Assembly: GCA_003021705.1 (NCBI GenBank)
Contig: PXRJ01000066.1
Location: 1-52,963 of the forward strand
Source: Halobacteriales archaeon QS_3_64_16
Lineage (GTDB): Archaea > Halobacteriota > Halobacteria > Halobacteriales > Halococcaceae
DNA length: 52,963 nt
Direction: 5' to 3'
Positions 1-9,513 of this stretch are shown in pieces. The first letter of the stretch is position 1. The number at the start of each line of letters is the position of its first letter. The position numbers were made by a program, and so were the translations under genes. The notes under the pieces are model-generated. The model searched no databases and was not told the DNA's origin. It saw nothing but the letters and a program-made list of their open reading frames with translations.

Positions 1-832
1 GAAGTCGGTGCAAGGAACATCGCGAGCGCGGAGGTGATCGCGAGTGCGGGCACCGAGAGGTAGAGCATTCCCCGCGAGAGGTCGACGAGCTGCCACTGGA
101 AATACAGCGTCTTGATGTGTTCCCGGGCCGGGCCATAAAAGCCCAGAATGTCGATGAGGTCGATGAGTTTCCGTACCGTCTGGGGGTCCATGTCGTCCTG
201 ATACTGGTCCTGGATCCGCCGCGCTTGGAAGATCTTCCAGGAGTAATTGTAATCGAGCGCCGCCTTCACGACGGTGTACTCGCCGAAGGCCCGGTCTTCG
301 AGCTGGTCGCTCACGACGTCAGCGTTGTCGTGGATGTCCCCGGCGAGTTGGGAAACAGCCTCTAGTATGTCGTCGTCCTCGTTGTCCTCAATGGCGTCCT
401 CGAGGGCTTCTGCCTTCTCGCTGGTGTTCTCGACGAGCGCCCGGAGGAAGTCGTTGGGCTCGCGGCGTCGAAGATGTCCTCGACGTCCGCCCGGAAGCTC
501 ATCGAGCCGCTCATCCGCTCGCGTTGCTCGCCCAGTGGGCCGAACTCCTGGGAGAGCACGACGAGACTGATCGTGACGACCAGCGTCACGCCAGTGATGA
601 GCGCCCCGACGTAGGCCTGAAAGACGTATCGCGAGGGGGCATACTCGATCATGTACTGCCGGAAGGTCGGCACGGCATAGGCCCCGAGGGCGAGGAGAAC
701 AACGAACATGGCGATTCCCAGCGCGAACGCCAGCAGCCGGCGATTGACGTTCAACAGGATGTAGAGATGGATCTTCGCGCGGCGGCTACCGATGCGCTCG
801 CGCATCGTATTACCCGGCGAGGACCCGCTCAT
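1..832 (-). pseudogene. Membrane protein, frameshifted and cut by the window edge
   Basis: The gene reads leftward from ATG at 832 (or 805) and is still open at base 1, so its C-terminus is missing. The N-terminal half holds two strong membrane segments (about residues 35-55 and 75-95). After the motif DVEDIFDA near base 463 the frame must shift by one base to continue as PNDFLRALVENTSEKAEAL, a charged helical stretch, and then a third hydrophobic segment near the edge. Adding one G (GCC GGC GAG instead of GCC GCG AG) restores a single frame, so this is a one-base deletion in a GG pair. I do not recognise the family; it resembles uncharacterised haloarchaeal membrane proteins. The frameshift may be a sequencing error. 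Confidence 0.65.
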
Positions 833-987
833 GACAGTAGTCCGTTCATCTACCTACCCTCTCGATCCCGGGCGATAAGGACGTGACGCTTGTCGATCCC
901 GGGCGAGCGCTCCTCGATCATTGGCCATGCTGACCGTGTCCTCGCTGTTCCCTCTTTCTCGTGCCGGCTCCGTCGGGAACGCCTCCT

Positions 988-2379
988 ATGATTGGGATCG
1001 TCGGCGGCGGTATCGCGGGCCTCGCGGCGGCGTACGCCTTACAGCAGCGGGGCTACGTGGTGCAAGTCTTCGAGGCTACCGACCAGGTGGGCGGGCTCGC
1101 CGCGACCTACGAGACGGCAGGCGACCGCATCGAGAAGTTCTATCACCACCTTTCGGCCTCCGAGGAGACGATCGTCTCACTCATCGAGGAGTTGGGCCTC
1201 GGAGACGACCTCGCCTGGCCGATCGGGAAGAACGCGTATTATATGGACGGCACCGTCTATCCGCTCGATACCCCTTGGGAGATCGCCGCCTATCCCTATC
1301 TGAGCTTTTACGATAAGTTCCGCCTCACGATGCTTACCCAGGAGATAGACGTCCGCGGTGGGGTCCCGAAATTCGATACCTACGACGATCTCGAGGCGTT
1401 CGAGGACGTCCCGATCAAAGACTTCCTCTACGAGTACACGACAGCCGGCGTCTACGAGAACTTCTTCGACCCACTTTTAGAAGCCAAGTTCGGCTCGCGC
1501 AAAGAGGACGTCTCGGCGGCCTGGCTCTTGGGCCGGATCAAGTTCAGAGGGGAACGGGACCTGCTGCGGGGCGAGCCCTTGGGGTATCTCCGAGGTGGGT
1601 TCGGCCGGCTGCTCGATCGCCTCGTCGATGCCGTCGGGGAGGAGAACATCACGACCGGAACCCGGGTGACCGACCTCGATTTCTCCGGAGGGAGGGTCTC
1701 GGCGCTGACGGTCGAAAGCGACGCCGAGAAGGGGAACGGCATAGGTGGTGGCCGGGAGACCCACGCAATCGAGGCCTGTGTGGTCGCCGCGATGCCGAAC
1801 GTTCTGGAGGACCTCTCGGGGTATGAGTGTGCGATCGACTTCCAGGGAACGGTCTGTTCGGTGCTGAGCGTAGAGGAGTCGCTCACCGACACCTACTGGC
1901 TCAACATCGGCGACGACGCGCCCTTCGGCGCGCTAATCGAGCACACGAACTTCATCCCGCCCAAATACTACGGCGGCGAACACCTGCTTTACGTACCCAA
2001 ATACGTTCAGTCGCCCGAGGAAGCGGTATGGCAGATGGACGACGAGGACGTCGAGGAACTGTGGCTCTCGGGGATCGAGGCGCTGTTTCCATCGTTCGAT
2101 CGCGCCGCGGTGAACTGGATCGAGACGGCGCGAAACCCACGCACGGCACCGATCTACGAGCGGGGCTACCTCGAGATGGTGATCCCCTACGATCTCAGCA
2201 CGGAGGTAGCGGAGGGTCTGTACTACGCGGGCATGGCCTCCCGTGCCCAGTACCCCGAACGCAGCCTCGACGGCGGTATCGAGGCCGGCTTCGCGTGTGC
2301 GGACCGGATCGCGACGAGCGCGGCGACGGAAACACCCACCACGAGCCCACAGCGACCGCAGGCGGACGGCAGCGGGTAG
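988..2379 (+). CDS. FAD-dependent amine-oxidase-type oxidoreductase
   Basis: The protein begins with a Rossmann dinucleotide motif (GGGIAGLAAAYAL) and a conserved acidic residue after strand 2 (VFEATDQVGG), the signature of FAD enzymes of the amine oxidase/protoporphyrinogen oxidase group. The C-terminal part has the second FAD contact (YYAGMASRAQYPERSLDGGIE). At about 463 aa it is the usual family length. The early KFYHHLSASEE and PLDTPWEI stretches resemble haloarchaeal members often annotated near exopolysaccharide or carotenoid genes, but the substrate cannot be told. I chose ATG 988, directly before the Rossmann strand; an in-frame GTG at 961 would add nine residues. It stands alone, with the AI-2E transporter 122 nt downstream. 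Confidence 0.85.
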   Translation: MIGIVGGGIAGLAAAYALQQRGYVVQVFEATDQVGGLAATYETAGDRIEKFYHHLSASEETIVSLIEELGLGDDLAWPIGKNAYYMDGTVYPLDTPWEIAAYPYLSFYDKFRLTMLTQEIDVRGGVPKFDTYDDLEAFEDVPIKDFLYEYTTAGVYENFFDPLLEAKFGSRKEDVSAAWLLGRIKFRGERDLLRGEPLGYLRGGFGRLLDRLVDAVGEENITTGTRVTDLDFSGGRVSALTVESDAEKGNGIGGGRETHAIEACVVAAMPNVLEDLSGYECAIDFQGTVCSVLSVEESLTDTYWLNIGDDAPFGALIEHTNFIPPKYYGGEHLLYVPKYVQSPEEAVWQMDDEDVEELWLSGIEALFPSFDRAAVNWIETARNPRTAPIYERGYLEMVIPYDLSTEVAEGLYYAGMASRAQYPERSLDGGIEAGFACADRIATSAATETPTTSPQRPQADGSG

Positions 2380-2501
2380 GTTATCGAGGCCGGAGGATAC
2401 GCGGCGAGTCCGCTTGGCCGAGACTCCCGAGCACCGGCTCCCGGTCCAGCGCATGAATATTACCGCCATAGGCTTATTCCCGTCCGCATGATACCGATCT
2501 C

Positions 2502-3947
2502 ATGGCTGTTAGCGTCATCGATGGGGAGAACTCTCACTCGCGGCAAGCGATGTGGGCACTCGCCCTCGCGCTCGGCGGGGTGCTCGCCTACGTCGTGTAC
2601 TCGTATCTGGGGACGTTCGTCCTCGGGTTGTTCGTCTACTACATCACGCGGCCGGTCCACCGCCGGCTCTCGAAGCGGGTCTCGACCTCCAGTCTCGCCG
2701 CGGTGATATCGCTGTTGACGATCGCGCTCCCGATCTTGCTAATCATCGGCTACGCCGTCGCCGTCGGCGTTAGCCAGCTCGGGAGCCTGGTCGGCCCTCA
2801 ACAGATCGATCAGGTACTCGGCCCGCTTCTCGGGGGTGTCGGCACCGGCGCCGGTAGCGGCCCCGGAACGCCGAACGCGGTCGTCGCACAAGCGATCAAC
2901 GACCCGCAGGCCTTCGCCTCCGGGTTCGCCGGCGGCGGCCTCAGTGGGGTGGCCCAGCAGGGCGGCAGGATCGCACTGGCCGTTCTCGGCGTCCTGGGTA
3001 CCGTTTTCATCCAGCTGTTCATCGTGCTCACGCTCGCCTTCTACTTGCTGCGTGACGATCACCGCCTCGCGGGATGGGCTCGCACGGAAATCTTAGGCGA
3101 GGGAAGTCCGGCCGATACGTACTTCTCAACGGTCGATCGGGACCTCAAGACCGTCTTCTTCGGGAACATCTTGAACGCGATGGCGGTCGCGATCCTCGCG
3201 GTGATCTGTTATGTGCTGCTCAATTTCTTCGCGCCCAGCGGGGTCGCGATACCCTCGCCGGTGCTCGTCGGTCTCTTGGTCGGGGTCGGTAGCCTGATCC
3301 CCGTCGTCGGCATGAAGATCGTCTACGTTCCCGTGGCGCTCATCATCACCGCAGCCGCTATCGCGGGCGGCGCGACGGCGGCGCTGTGGTTCCCGGCGGT
3401 CTTCGTCGGCGTCTCACTGTTTATTGTCGATACGTTCCCCGATCTCCTCCTGCGGCCCTACGTTTCGGGCCGGGATATTCACACCGGGGCGACGATCGTC
3501 GCCTACATCGTCGGCCCGCTGCTCTTCGGTTGGTACGGTCTCTTCCTAGGACCACTCCTGCTGGTAGCGATGATCCACTTCGCGCGCATTGTCCTCCCCG
3601 AACTCGCCCACGGCGAACCCTTGACCGCGCGGGCCACGACCGACAGCTCGCTCGATCCGACCAACCGGGAGAACACGGCACCCGAACCCGACCCGGTCGA
3701 TACCGACATCGACGCGGAAGCACAGACGGGCGGCGAAACCGGCAGCGAGGACGGCCGACCCGACGAAGGCGATCACAGCACCGCCAGCGACGGCGGTCGG
3801 GAGAACAGGGATACTGCGACCCGATCGTCGGCCGAGTCGGACACGACCGAGGGCCGTCCCGACTCTTCGGCCGACCGCGTGCGCTCGACGTGGGACGACG
3901 ATTCCTCGACGACCGACGGCCCCAGGTCGCGAGACGAGGACCGATAG
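2502..3947 (+). CDS. AI-2E family transporter (PerM-type membrane protein)
   Basis: A 481-aa polytopic membrane protein. About seven to eight hydrophobic segments lie between residues 15 and 370, with the long extracytoplasmic stretch after the second TM and the final FGWYGLFLGPLLLV segment typical of the AI-2E/PerM exporter family. Members carry varied substrates (autoinducer-2, Na+/H+ exchange in some), so the substrate is unknown here. The last ~105 residues form a hydrophilic Asp/Glu/Ser/Thr-rich tail, common in haloarchaea and probably cytoplasmic and disordered. The start ATG is the first in frame before the first TM helix. The next gene has its own promoter, so it is probably monocistronic. 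Confidence 0.88.
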   Translation: MAVSVIDGENSHSRQAMWALALALGGVLAYVVYSYLGTFVLGLFVYYITRPVHRRLSKRVSTSSLAAVISLLTIALPILLIIGYAVAVGVSQLGSLVGPQQIDQVLGPLLGGVGTGAGSGPGTPNAVVAQAINDPQAFASGFAGGGLSGVAQQGGRIALAVLGVLGTVFIQLFIVLTLAFYLLRDDHRLAGWARTEILGEGSPADTYFSTVDRDLKTVFFGNILNAMAVAILAVICYVLLNFFAPSGVAIPSPVLVGLLVGVGSLIPVVGMKIVYVPVALIITAAAIAGGATAALWFPAVFVGVSLFIVDTFPDLLLRPYVSGRDIHTGATIVAYIVGPLLFGWYGLFLGPLLLVAMIHFARIVLPELAHGEPLTARATTDSSLDPTNRENTAPEPDPVDTDIDAEAQTGGETGSEDGRPDEGDHSTASDGGRENRDTATRSSAESDTTEGRPDSSADRVRSTWDDDSSTTDGPRSRDEDR

Positions 3948-4037
3948 CGGCCGGGAAACGCCGCGAAACGATGCCGGACGACATCGGTCGCTGGCTATCT
4001 GCCTATCTGTCGACGTATCGACGTACCGATCGGGGCG

Positions 4038-4044
4038 TTTTATG
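4038..4044 (+). promoter_or_regulatory. TATA box of the MDR oxidoreductase, leaderless
   Basis: TTTTATG is centred about 28 nt before ATG 4069. At the usual archaeal spacing, transcription would begin at or next to that ATG. It also argues against the upstream in-frame ATG at 4042, which lies inside the TATA element. Confidence 0.5.
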
Positions 4045-4068
4045 CGGATCGCGATCGAAACGGATTCG

Positions 4069-5037
4069 ATGGAAGCGATCGAGGTCACCGACTTCGGCGA
4101 CAGGGATTCACTGAGGACCACCGAGCGCGAGGTCCCCGAGCCGGGCTCCGGGGAGGTTCGCATCGCAATCGAGGCGATCGGCGTGAACTTCGCCGACATC
4201 ATGCAACGCCGCGGGAACTATCCCGGCGGGCCACAGCCGCCCTACGTGCCCGGCATGGAAGCCGCCGGCACGATCGATGCCGTGGGCGAGGGCGTCGATC
4301 GCGAGGTCGGCGAGTCCGTCGTCGCGATGACGACCGAAGCCTACGCCGAGTTCAGCATAGCGAACGTCGACGCGCTGTTCAACGTCCCCGAGGGGATGGA
4401 CTTCGAGGAGGCCGCGGGCTTTCCCGTCCAGTTCCTCACTGCTCACAATACGCTGTTCGAGTGGGGCGGGCTGACGGAGGGCGAATCAGTGCTGATCCAC
4501 GCTGCGGCCGGCGGGGTCGGCACGGCCGCGACCCAACTAGCGAGTCGGGCCGGCGCGACAGTCTTCGGCACCGCAAGCACTCGAGAAAAACTCGATCTCG
4601 CAGCGGAGTTAGGTTGTGACCAGCCGATCCAGTACACCGAGACGGATTTCGCCGACGCAGTGAACGACGCCACCGACGGCGCGGGCGTCGATCTGGTTCT
4701 CGATAGCGTCGGCGGCGAGACGACTCAGCGGAGCCTGGAGTGTCTCGCGCATTTCGGGCGCATGACCGTCTACGGCGCAGCCAGCGGTGAGCCCGGCCAT
4801 CCCGATACAGGTACCTTGTTGTTCAACAACCACACCCTACTCGGCTACCACCTCGGCCAGGCGATCGAACGCACGCCCCAGCGAGTCCTCGGTGCGGTGC
4901 CCGAACTCACCGAGGCCCTCACCGCGGGCGACCTAGAGGTGATCGTCGGCGAGACGTTCGCGCTGAGCGAGGCCGACGCGGCCCACGCCCACGTCGAAAA
5001 CCGCGAGAGCACCGGCAAAGTAGTGCTCGTTCCCTGA
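4069..5037 (+). CDS. NADPH:quinone oxidoreductase-like MDR enzyme
   Basis: A medium-chain dehydrogenase/reductase of the quinone oxidoreductase type, about 322 aa, the normal length. Seen in order: an N-terminal GroES-like domain with GVNFADIMQRRGNYP and PYVPGMEAAGTI, then a Rossmann domain with VLIHAAAGGVGTAATQLA, the NADPH-binding signature. The structural and catalytic zinc cysteines of alcohol dehydrogenases are absent, as expected for the zinc-free quinone reductase branch. Likely role: NADPH-dependent reduction of quinones or enones in the cytoplasm. The ORF could start at 4042, but the TATA element there favours ATG 4069 (MEAIEVTDFG). Confidence 0.88.
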   Translation: MEAIEVTDFGDRDSLRTTEREVPEPGSGEVRIAIEAIGVNFADIMQRRGNYPGGPQPPYVPGMEAAGTIDAVGEGVDREVGESVVAMTTEAYAEFSIANVDALFNVPEGMDFEEAAGFPVQFLTAHNTLFEWGGLTEGESVLIHAAAGGVGTAATQLASRAGATVFGTASTREKLDLAAELGCDQPIQYTETDFADAVNDATDGAGVDLVLDSVGGETTQRSLECLAHFGRMTVYGAASGEPGHPDTGTLLFNNHTLLGYHLGQAIERTPQRVLGAVPELTEALTAGDLEVIVGETFALSEADAAHAHVENRESTGKVVLVP

Positions 5038-5101
5038 GTCGTCCCAGAGCGACCGAAAAGCGAAGGGTGAGGCAGAGAGGGGAAGAGAAGTGAGAAGGAG
5101 A

Positions 5102-5776
5102 TTACCGACCGAACGCGAAGCGCTCGACGTCTTCGTTCTCGCCCTCGCCGAGCGTACAGGTGAGGTTATCGACGACGAACTCCTGCTCGAAGTCCACCTC
5201 GCTCAACGCCTCGACGACCGCCGGCAGGTCCGATCGGTCGAGCTCACCCTGGGCGAGCGTGATGTGGGGAGCCCACTGCTCGGGGGCGAAGCGCTCGACT
5301 GCTCCCGAGGAGCGGCCATCGGCCGCGTCCCAGATCGCTCGGTGGACCTTCGAGAGGGCGGGCGAACGGACGATCGACGCACAGACGACTGGCTTCGGCT
5401 TCGTGAAGACCGTCAGCCCGCTCGGGCGAACGGCGATCGGTGCCTGTGAGCGGGCGAGTTCGGGGAGGATTCCTTCGACGACCGACGAGGAATACTCGTC
5501 GGCGACGTGATAGGAGAGGTGAGCCGCCGAATCGTCGTCGCTCTCCGCACTTACCTCCTCGGGGAGCCGCCCGGTCGCCTCCTCGATCCAGGCTCTCCCC
5601 GCTGCGTCTAGCACCGAGGCGATGACTGACACGTCCTCGCTCCGGGGCCCGCCCAGATAAAGCGTGCTGTAGCGCGGCTGCCCGGCTTGGCGTGACGTCC
5701 CGGCGTCGGCTACCGAATCGTCACTCGACCGGCAGCGCCGACCGATCGATCCCGTTTCGCCGGTTTTCCAGCACAT
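5102..5776 (-). CDS. 2H phosphoesterase, 2'-5' RNA ligase family
   Basis: Two H-x-S/T motifs, HLSYH and HITLAQ, mark this as a 2H phosphoesterase (LigT/cyclic phosphodiesterase fold); the first beta strand is YSTLYLGG. Such enzymes open 2',3'-cyclic phosphates or join or cleave 2'-5' RNA linkages, and the substrate here is unknown. The only good start before the first strand is ATG 5776, which overlaps the end of mptE by 56 nt and is preceded by GAGGAAG. The overlap suggests cotranscription with folP and mptE. At 224 aa it is slightly longer than usual because of about 35 extra N-terminal residues; the true start could be a less usual codon inside that stretch. Confidence 0.8.
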   Translation of the reverse strand: MCWKTGETGSIGRRCRSSDDSVADAGTSRQAGQPRYSTLYLGGPRSEDVSVIASVLDAAGRAWIEEATGRLPEEVSAESDDDSAAHLSYHVADEYSSSVVEGILPELARSQAPIAVRPSGLTVFTKPKPVVCASIVRSPALSKVHRAIWDAADGRSSGAVERFAPEQWAPHITLAQGELDRSDLPAVVEALSEVDFEQEFVVDNLTCTLGEGENEDVERFAFGR

Positions 5777-6419
5777 CGAAGGCTTCCTCTCTGCGGGTTT
5801 CGAGCCAGTAGAGCAGCCTCACAGCCCAGGCCAGCTTCCGGCGTTTGATCGGCGAGACCGTCGAGTCATCGAAGTCCCAGCCGACGAACCTCAACTCGCG
5901 CGCTCCGAACTCATCGGCGAGAAAAGCCGCCCGGTCGCCGTCGGTGAACCCGCCGTAGTTCTCGACGCCCACCCGAGGCGCGGCCTGGGTCGTCGCCAGA
6001 ACATTTCTAGGGGGGAGGTCCGGAACTACCTCGCGGAGCAGTGCCCGGTTGTCGCCGTGGGCGTGGATCGCGATCGGCACGCCACGTTCGACCAGACGAC
6101 GAACGGTAGCGGGGTTTTTGTCCAGATCGGTCGTCATCAACTCGACGTCGATCCCGGCGTCGAGCAGTGTATCGACTGCCGTCGAGGCCCCGATCACGAC
6201 GTCTTGTTTCCCGATTCGATCGAGATCGTCGGGCAGCGAGGGTCCGGCCCCGGCAACGACCACTTCCTCGTCCGCCAGTACTCTAAGTCGGTCGCGATCG
6301 AACGCGTGTGGGGAGAGTAGCGCGGCGATCTCCTCGCGAGCCGCCTCGTCGGCCGCTCGCGAGAACCCGAACTCCGCAAGGATTTCCTCGTAGACCGGCT
6401 CCCACTCGGCGAAGTTCAT
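5721..6419 (-). CDS. mptE: 6-hydroxymethyl-7,8-dihydropterin diphosphokinase MptE
   Basis: A 232-aa protein of the archaeal MptE (DUF115) family, which transfers diphosphate from ATP to 6-hydroxymethyl-7,8-dihydropterin, replacing bacterial FolK. Visible family marks are VVVAGAGPSLPDDL near residue 53, DVELMTTDLDKNP near 92, AIHAHGDNR near 115, and FVGWDFDDS with the KRRKLAWA helix near 180. It lies 30 nt after folP on the same strand, and its product is the substrate of dihydropteroate synthase, so the two genes encode consecutive steps. Start ATG 6419 (MNFAEWEPVYEEIL) matches the family N-terminus. Confidence 0.93.
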   Translation of the reverse strand: MNFAEWEPVYEEILAEFGFSRAADEAAREEIAALLSPHAFDRDRLRVLADEEVVVAGAGPSLPDDLDRIGKQDVVIGASTAVDTLLDAGIDVELMTTDLDKNPATVRRLVERGVPIAIHAHGDNRALLREVVPDLPPRNVLATTQAAPRVGVENYGGFTDGDRAAFLADEFGARELRFVGWDFDDSTVSPIKRRKLAWAVRLLYWLETRREEAFDVLENRRNGIDRSALPVE

Positions 6420-6449
6420 GCTCGATCCATCCGTTCCTCCTCCTTCCGT

Positions 6450-7673
6450 TCAGTCGATCGTCGCCCGGAGCCCTGCTGCGACGGTCGATAGCTCCTCAGC
6501 CGTTCGATCCCGGTTCTCGATCGCCGTCACGACCCTTCGAAGCGAAGCGATCGTTCCGAACAGTAGCGCGCGCTGGCCTCCATTCCATGTGTTTCCCCTC
6601 TCGGCGCTTCGATCTCGCTCTCTCCTCTGGCTCCCGGCGTCGGCTCCAGTGGCGAGCGTCGCGCCGGTAGGACCGACGAGTTCGGCCAACCGATCGCGCC
6701 CTTCGGCCCCGAGCCCTCCTATCTCGACGACGCGGGCCACCGTCGCCTCGGGGTCGGCCTCGGCGCCGATCCGATCGAGGTGGCGCTTCGCGTCCAGCGG
6801 GCGCTCGACGTCGAGTTCCTCGATGCGTAGCTCCCGATCGGCCCTTCCCTCTTGTTGAGTTCGATCACGGGCGAAGGCCCTGCCCAGGAGCGCCGCGTCG
6901 CGGGTCTCACGTACGTCGTGGGTCCGAATGACGTGCGCGCCCCGCGCGACGGCCATCGACGTGGCCGCGAGGCTCACCGGCAGCGCGTCGTCGGTACTCC
7001 GGTCGGCGATCTCTCGTAAGAAGTTCTTCCGGTTGATCGAGACGAGCAGCGGCCGGCCTAACCCCCGGAACTCTCGGAGTCGCTCGAAGGTCTCCCGGTC
7101 GACGGCAGTGCTCTTGCCCGCCGACCACCCGCCGAAGGCCGGATCGAGGATGGTCTTCTCGGTGAGGCCCCCCTGGGCGAGCGCGTCGTAGATCCCCTCG
7201 ACCGACTCGATGGCCCCAGGGCGATCGAGATCGGGCGGGCTCGCCATCTTCACGACGGCGGCGTCGTACTCCGTACAGACCGCGGGCATCTCCCGGTCGG
7301 CAAAGCCACAGACGTCGTTCACCATATCGAACCCCCGGGAGAGGGCGCTTTCTGCGACCTCGCTGTACCTGGTCTCGATCGAGAACACGGTAGAACTCGA
7401 GACGCTCTCGACGACGTCGATCGCAGTGTCGAGACGGTCGAGCTCCTCGGCGGCTGAGAGGGTCTCGAAGCGCTTGTTCGCCGACTCGAGGCCGACGTCG
7501 ATTATATCCGCGCCCTCGGCGAGCAGCTCCTCCTCAACGTAGGTCGCTGCCCGTTCGGGATCGGCGACGACGCTCGGGTCGTAGGGCGACTCCGGGCTCA
7601 CGTTGAGTACACCCATGACCCGGGGCGGGTATTTGTCGCCGATTCCGAGTCCGCCAGCCTCAACGCTCTGCAT
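6450..7673 (-). CDS. folP: Dihydropteroate synthase-like protein with C-terminal extension
   Basis: A TIM-barrel pterin-binding enzyme expected to condense the pterin diphosphate from MptE with an aryl amine. Seen: MGVLNVSPESPYD, MVNDVCGF, ILDPAFGG, LLVSINRKNFLREI and the late VIRTHDV, which line up with the DHPS strand ends. The loop that is DIGGESTRPG in bacteria reads DVGLESANKRFE, so the arylamine loop is diverged. Beyond about residue 275 there are some 125 extra residues without a domain I recognise. ATG 7673 (MQSVEAGG) was chosen; longer in-frame starts run into low-complexity sequence. It is the first gene of the folP-mptE-2H phosphoesterase operon. Confidence 0.85.
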   Translation of the reverse strand: MQSVEAGGLGIGDKYPPRVMGVLNVSPESPYDPSVVADPERAATYVEEELLAEGADIIDVGLESANKRFETLSAAEELDRLDTAIDVVESVSSSTVFSIETRYSEVAESALSRGFDMVNDVCGFADREMPAVCTEYDAAVVKMASPPDLDRPGAIESVEGIYDALAQGGLTEKTILDPAFGGWSAGKSTAVDRETFERLREFRGLGRPLLVSINRKNFLREIADRSTDDALPVSLAATSMAVARGAHVIRTHDVRETRDAALLGRAFARDRTQQEGRADRELRIEELDVERPLDAKRHLDRIGAEADPEATVARVVEIGGLGAEGRDRLAELVGPTGATLATGADAGSQRRERDRSAERGNTWNGGQRALLFGTIASLRRVVTAIENRDRTAEELSTVAAGLRATID

Positions 7674-7961
7674 ACTTCCGGTGATACCGCAGCCGACAAA
7701 AGCGCCCCGTTTGCCGCTGTCACACTCGCCGTGTCCGGTCGCGGGACGCGGAGCGATCGCGGGGCGTGCTCGAAGGCGCCCTACCGGCCGACCGTAAACA
7801 CTCGTCGATAGTGAAGAGTTGGAACACGCCGTTCGCGTGCCCCAAGGCACATCTCGATCTACTCTGACGGATCAGTTATATTTTCAAGAGTATCATATTT
7901 TAGCTCCCACACTAAATGGATGGCGCAGACACCAACGACATCCTCAAAATCAACCGTCCCA

Positions 7962-7968
7962 TTATAAG
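7962..7968 (+). promoter_or_regulatory. TATA box of the SHIIP-motif gene
   Basis: TTATAAG lies about 34 nt before ATG 7999, which would give a transcript with a leader of fewer than ten bases. The surrounding DNA is much more AT-rich than the window average. Confidence 0.4.
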
Positions 7969-7998
7969 CCTTGAAATCCCTAACATCGACGAGATTCG

Positions 7999-9237
7999 AT
8001 GCTCGCCGAATGTGCGCTTTGTGGCGACGAAGCGGAACTCAGAGGCAGTCATATCATCCCCAGATTCGTCTTCAAACAGCTCAAAGGGAGTTCGGCATCA
8101 CCATTCCTTCGGGGATATGAAAACCCCGACGAACGAGTACAAGATTACAACGAGGAGTTGCTGTGTCCAGACTGCGCAGAGCACCTCAACGAGTTCGAGA
8201 GTCCCGTTGCGGGATACATATATCATCCATATCAACGAGGAAACTCAACCTCGTTCAGTCACGACGACTGGCTCCACCGATTCCATGTCTCGGTAAACTG
8301 GCGACTCATCCACTCGGATCTCTCAGAGTGGGAAAACCTACCGCGACATCAACGAGAAACGGTTGAGGATGCGCGAGACATCTGGCACGATATAATCCTG
8401 AACGATGAACCAGTCCACAAGGATCCGTTCACACATCATATGGTTTTATTCAGTGATCTGGAGTTGCGAACCGATTCGGCTGAACTTCCCGAGCGATGGG
8501 AATTCTACTGAGACCGTGCGATAGATGCTACTGTTCTCCACGGCGCAGGGACGCACTACTACATCAAGCTACCCGAAATTGTGTTTATAACGTGCATTCA
8601 TCCACCTCACCTAGATGGATTCAGCAACACAGAGATAGAAGAATCAGGTCGAATCCGAACTCCCCAGCGGATTCCACGCGACATCGAAAATTTCCTCATT
8701 CAACGCGGTACACTCGTGTTAGACCGCACAGCGTCCGATGAGAGTCAAGAAAAGATATTGGAGCGGATGTTGGAGAATCCTGGACAAACTCTCGAATCCG
8801 GCTCGTTTCGTGCTCACGCGGAAGGCATGAAACGACGGATCGAGAGCCACAACCCGTTAGAGTATCTCGGTCAGGAATGCCAGGTCTGCTTTACCGACCA
8901 TCGCGTTATCGAATCACTCCCCGAACGCCCGATTGAAAAAATAGAACTGGAGAAATGGCGTGAACAACAGGACGAGTGGGATAGCAAATTCGTTTACTTC
9001 GAGCCAATCTACTTCGAAGACGAACTCATTCATGAAGACCTGTCTGCAACAGCAACAGCAACACTCGTGTTTGGAACCGAGGATAACGTTGTACAGGTTG
9101 CGTTGTACAATGATGCAGGATGGGTGGTAGAGAAAGAGATCGACATGACTGACGGGGGAGCTCCCGTGGAGATGGCCGAGCTATTACGCGAAGAAACTCG
9201 CAGCGGCTACGTTGAGTTCGTGGATCAGCAATGGTAG
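7999..9237 (+). pseudogene. SHIIP-motif zinc protein (HNH-like N-terminus) interrupted by in-frame TGA
   Basis: One reading frame of 413 codons runs from ATG 7999 to TAG 9237 except for a TGA at 8509-8511. The first part (170 aa) starts with a zinc knuckle and signature, CALCG then SHIIPRFVFKQL, then CPDC, resembling uncharacterised HNH-like proteins in accessory regions of bacteria and archaea. The second part carries a CQVCFTDHR pair and an acidic C-terminus; it keeps normal codon use, so the stop is recent. The gene and its flanks (about 7860-9340) are AT-rich, indicating horizontal transfer. Alternatives are readthrough of TGA or a sequencing error, but a single substitution (for example CGA or TGG to TGA) is simplest. 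Function unknown; a mobile-element or defence role is only a guess. Confidence 0.65.
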
Positions 9238-9513
9238 CGGTTGACTAACCAACCGATCCAGTGATTCCTCTTGTTCCATTGAAACCCGACCCCGAGCAAT
9301 TACTCCAAGGAGGTAGCAGTCGTGGCTGCGTGATCAGGTCGAAAACAGTTAGAGGGGAATTTTTCTCGACGACCCCGTGCCCAACCGATGGGCATAATCC
9401 GCTACGTCCGCTACTGTGCTATCCGACCATACTGAGAGCTATGCATCCGAGAGCGTCTCCGAGAACCGAGCCGGACCGAGACGCGAAGCACGCCCTACCA
9501 GGGGGGCGTTAGC

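Noticed and set aside
8509-8511. TGA as a selenocysteine codon
   Set aside because: Haloarchaea are not known to make selenocysteine, the residue is not next to a redox motif, and no SECIS-like hairpin is obvious.
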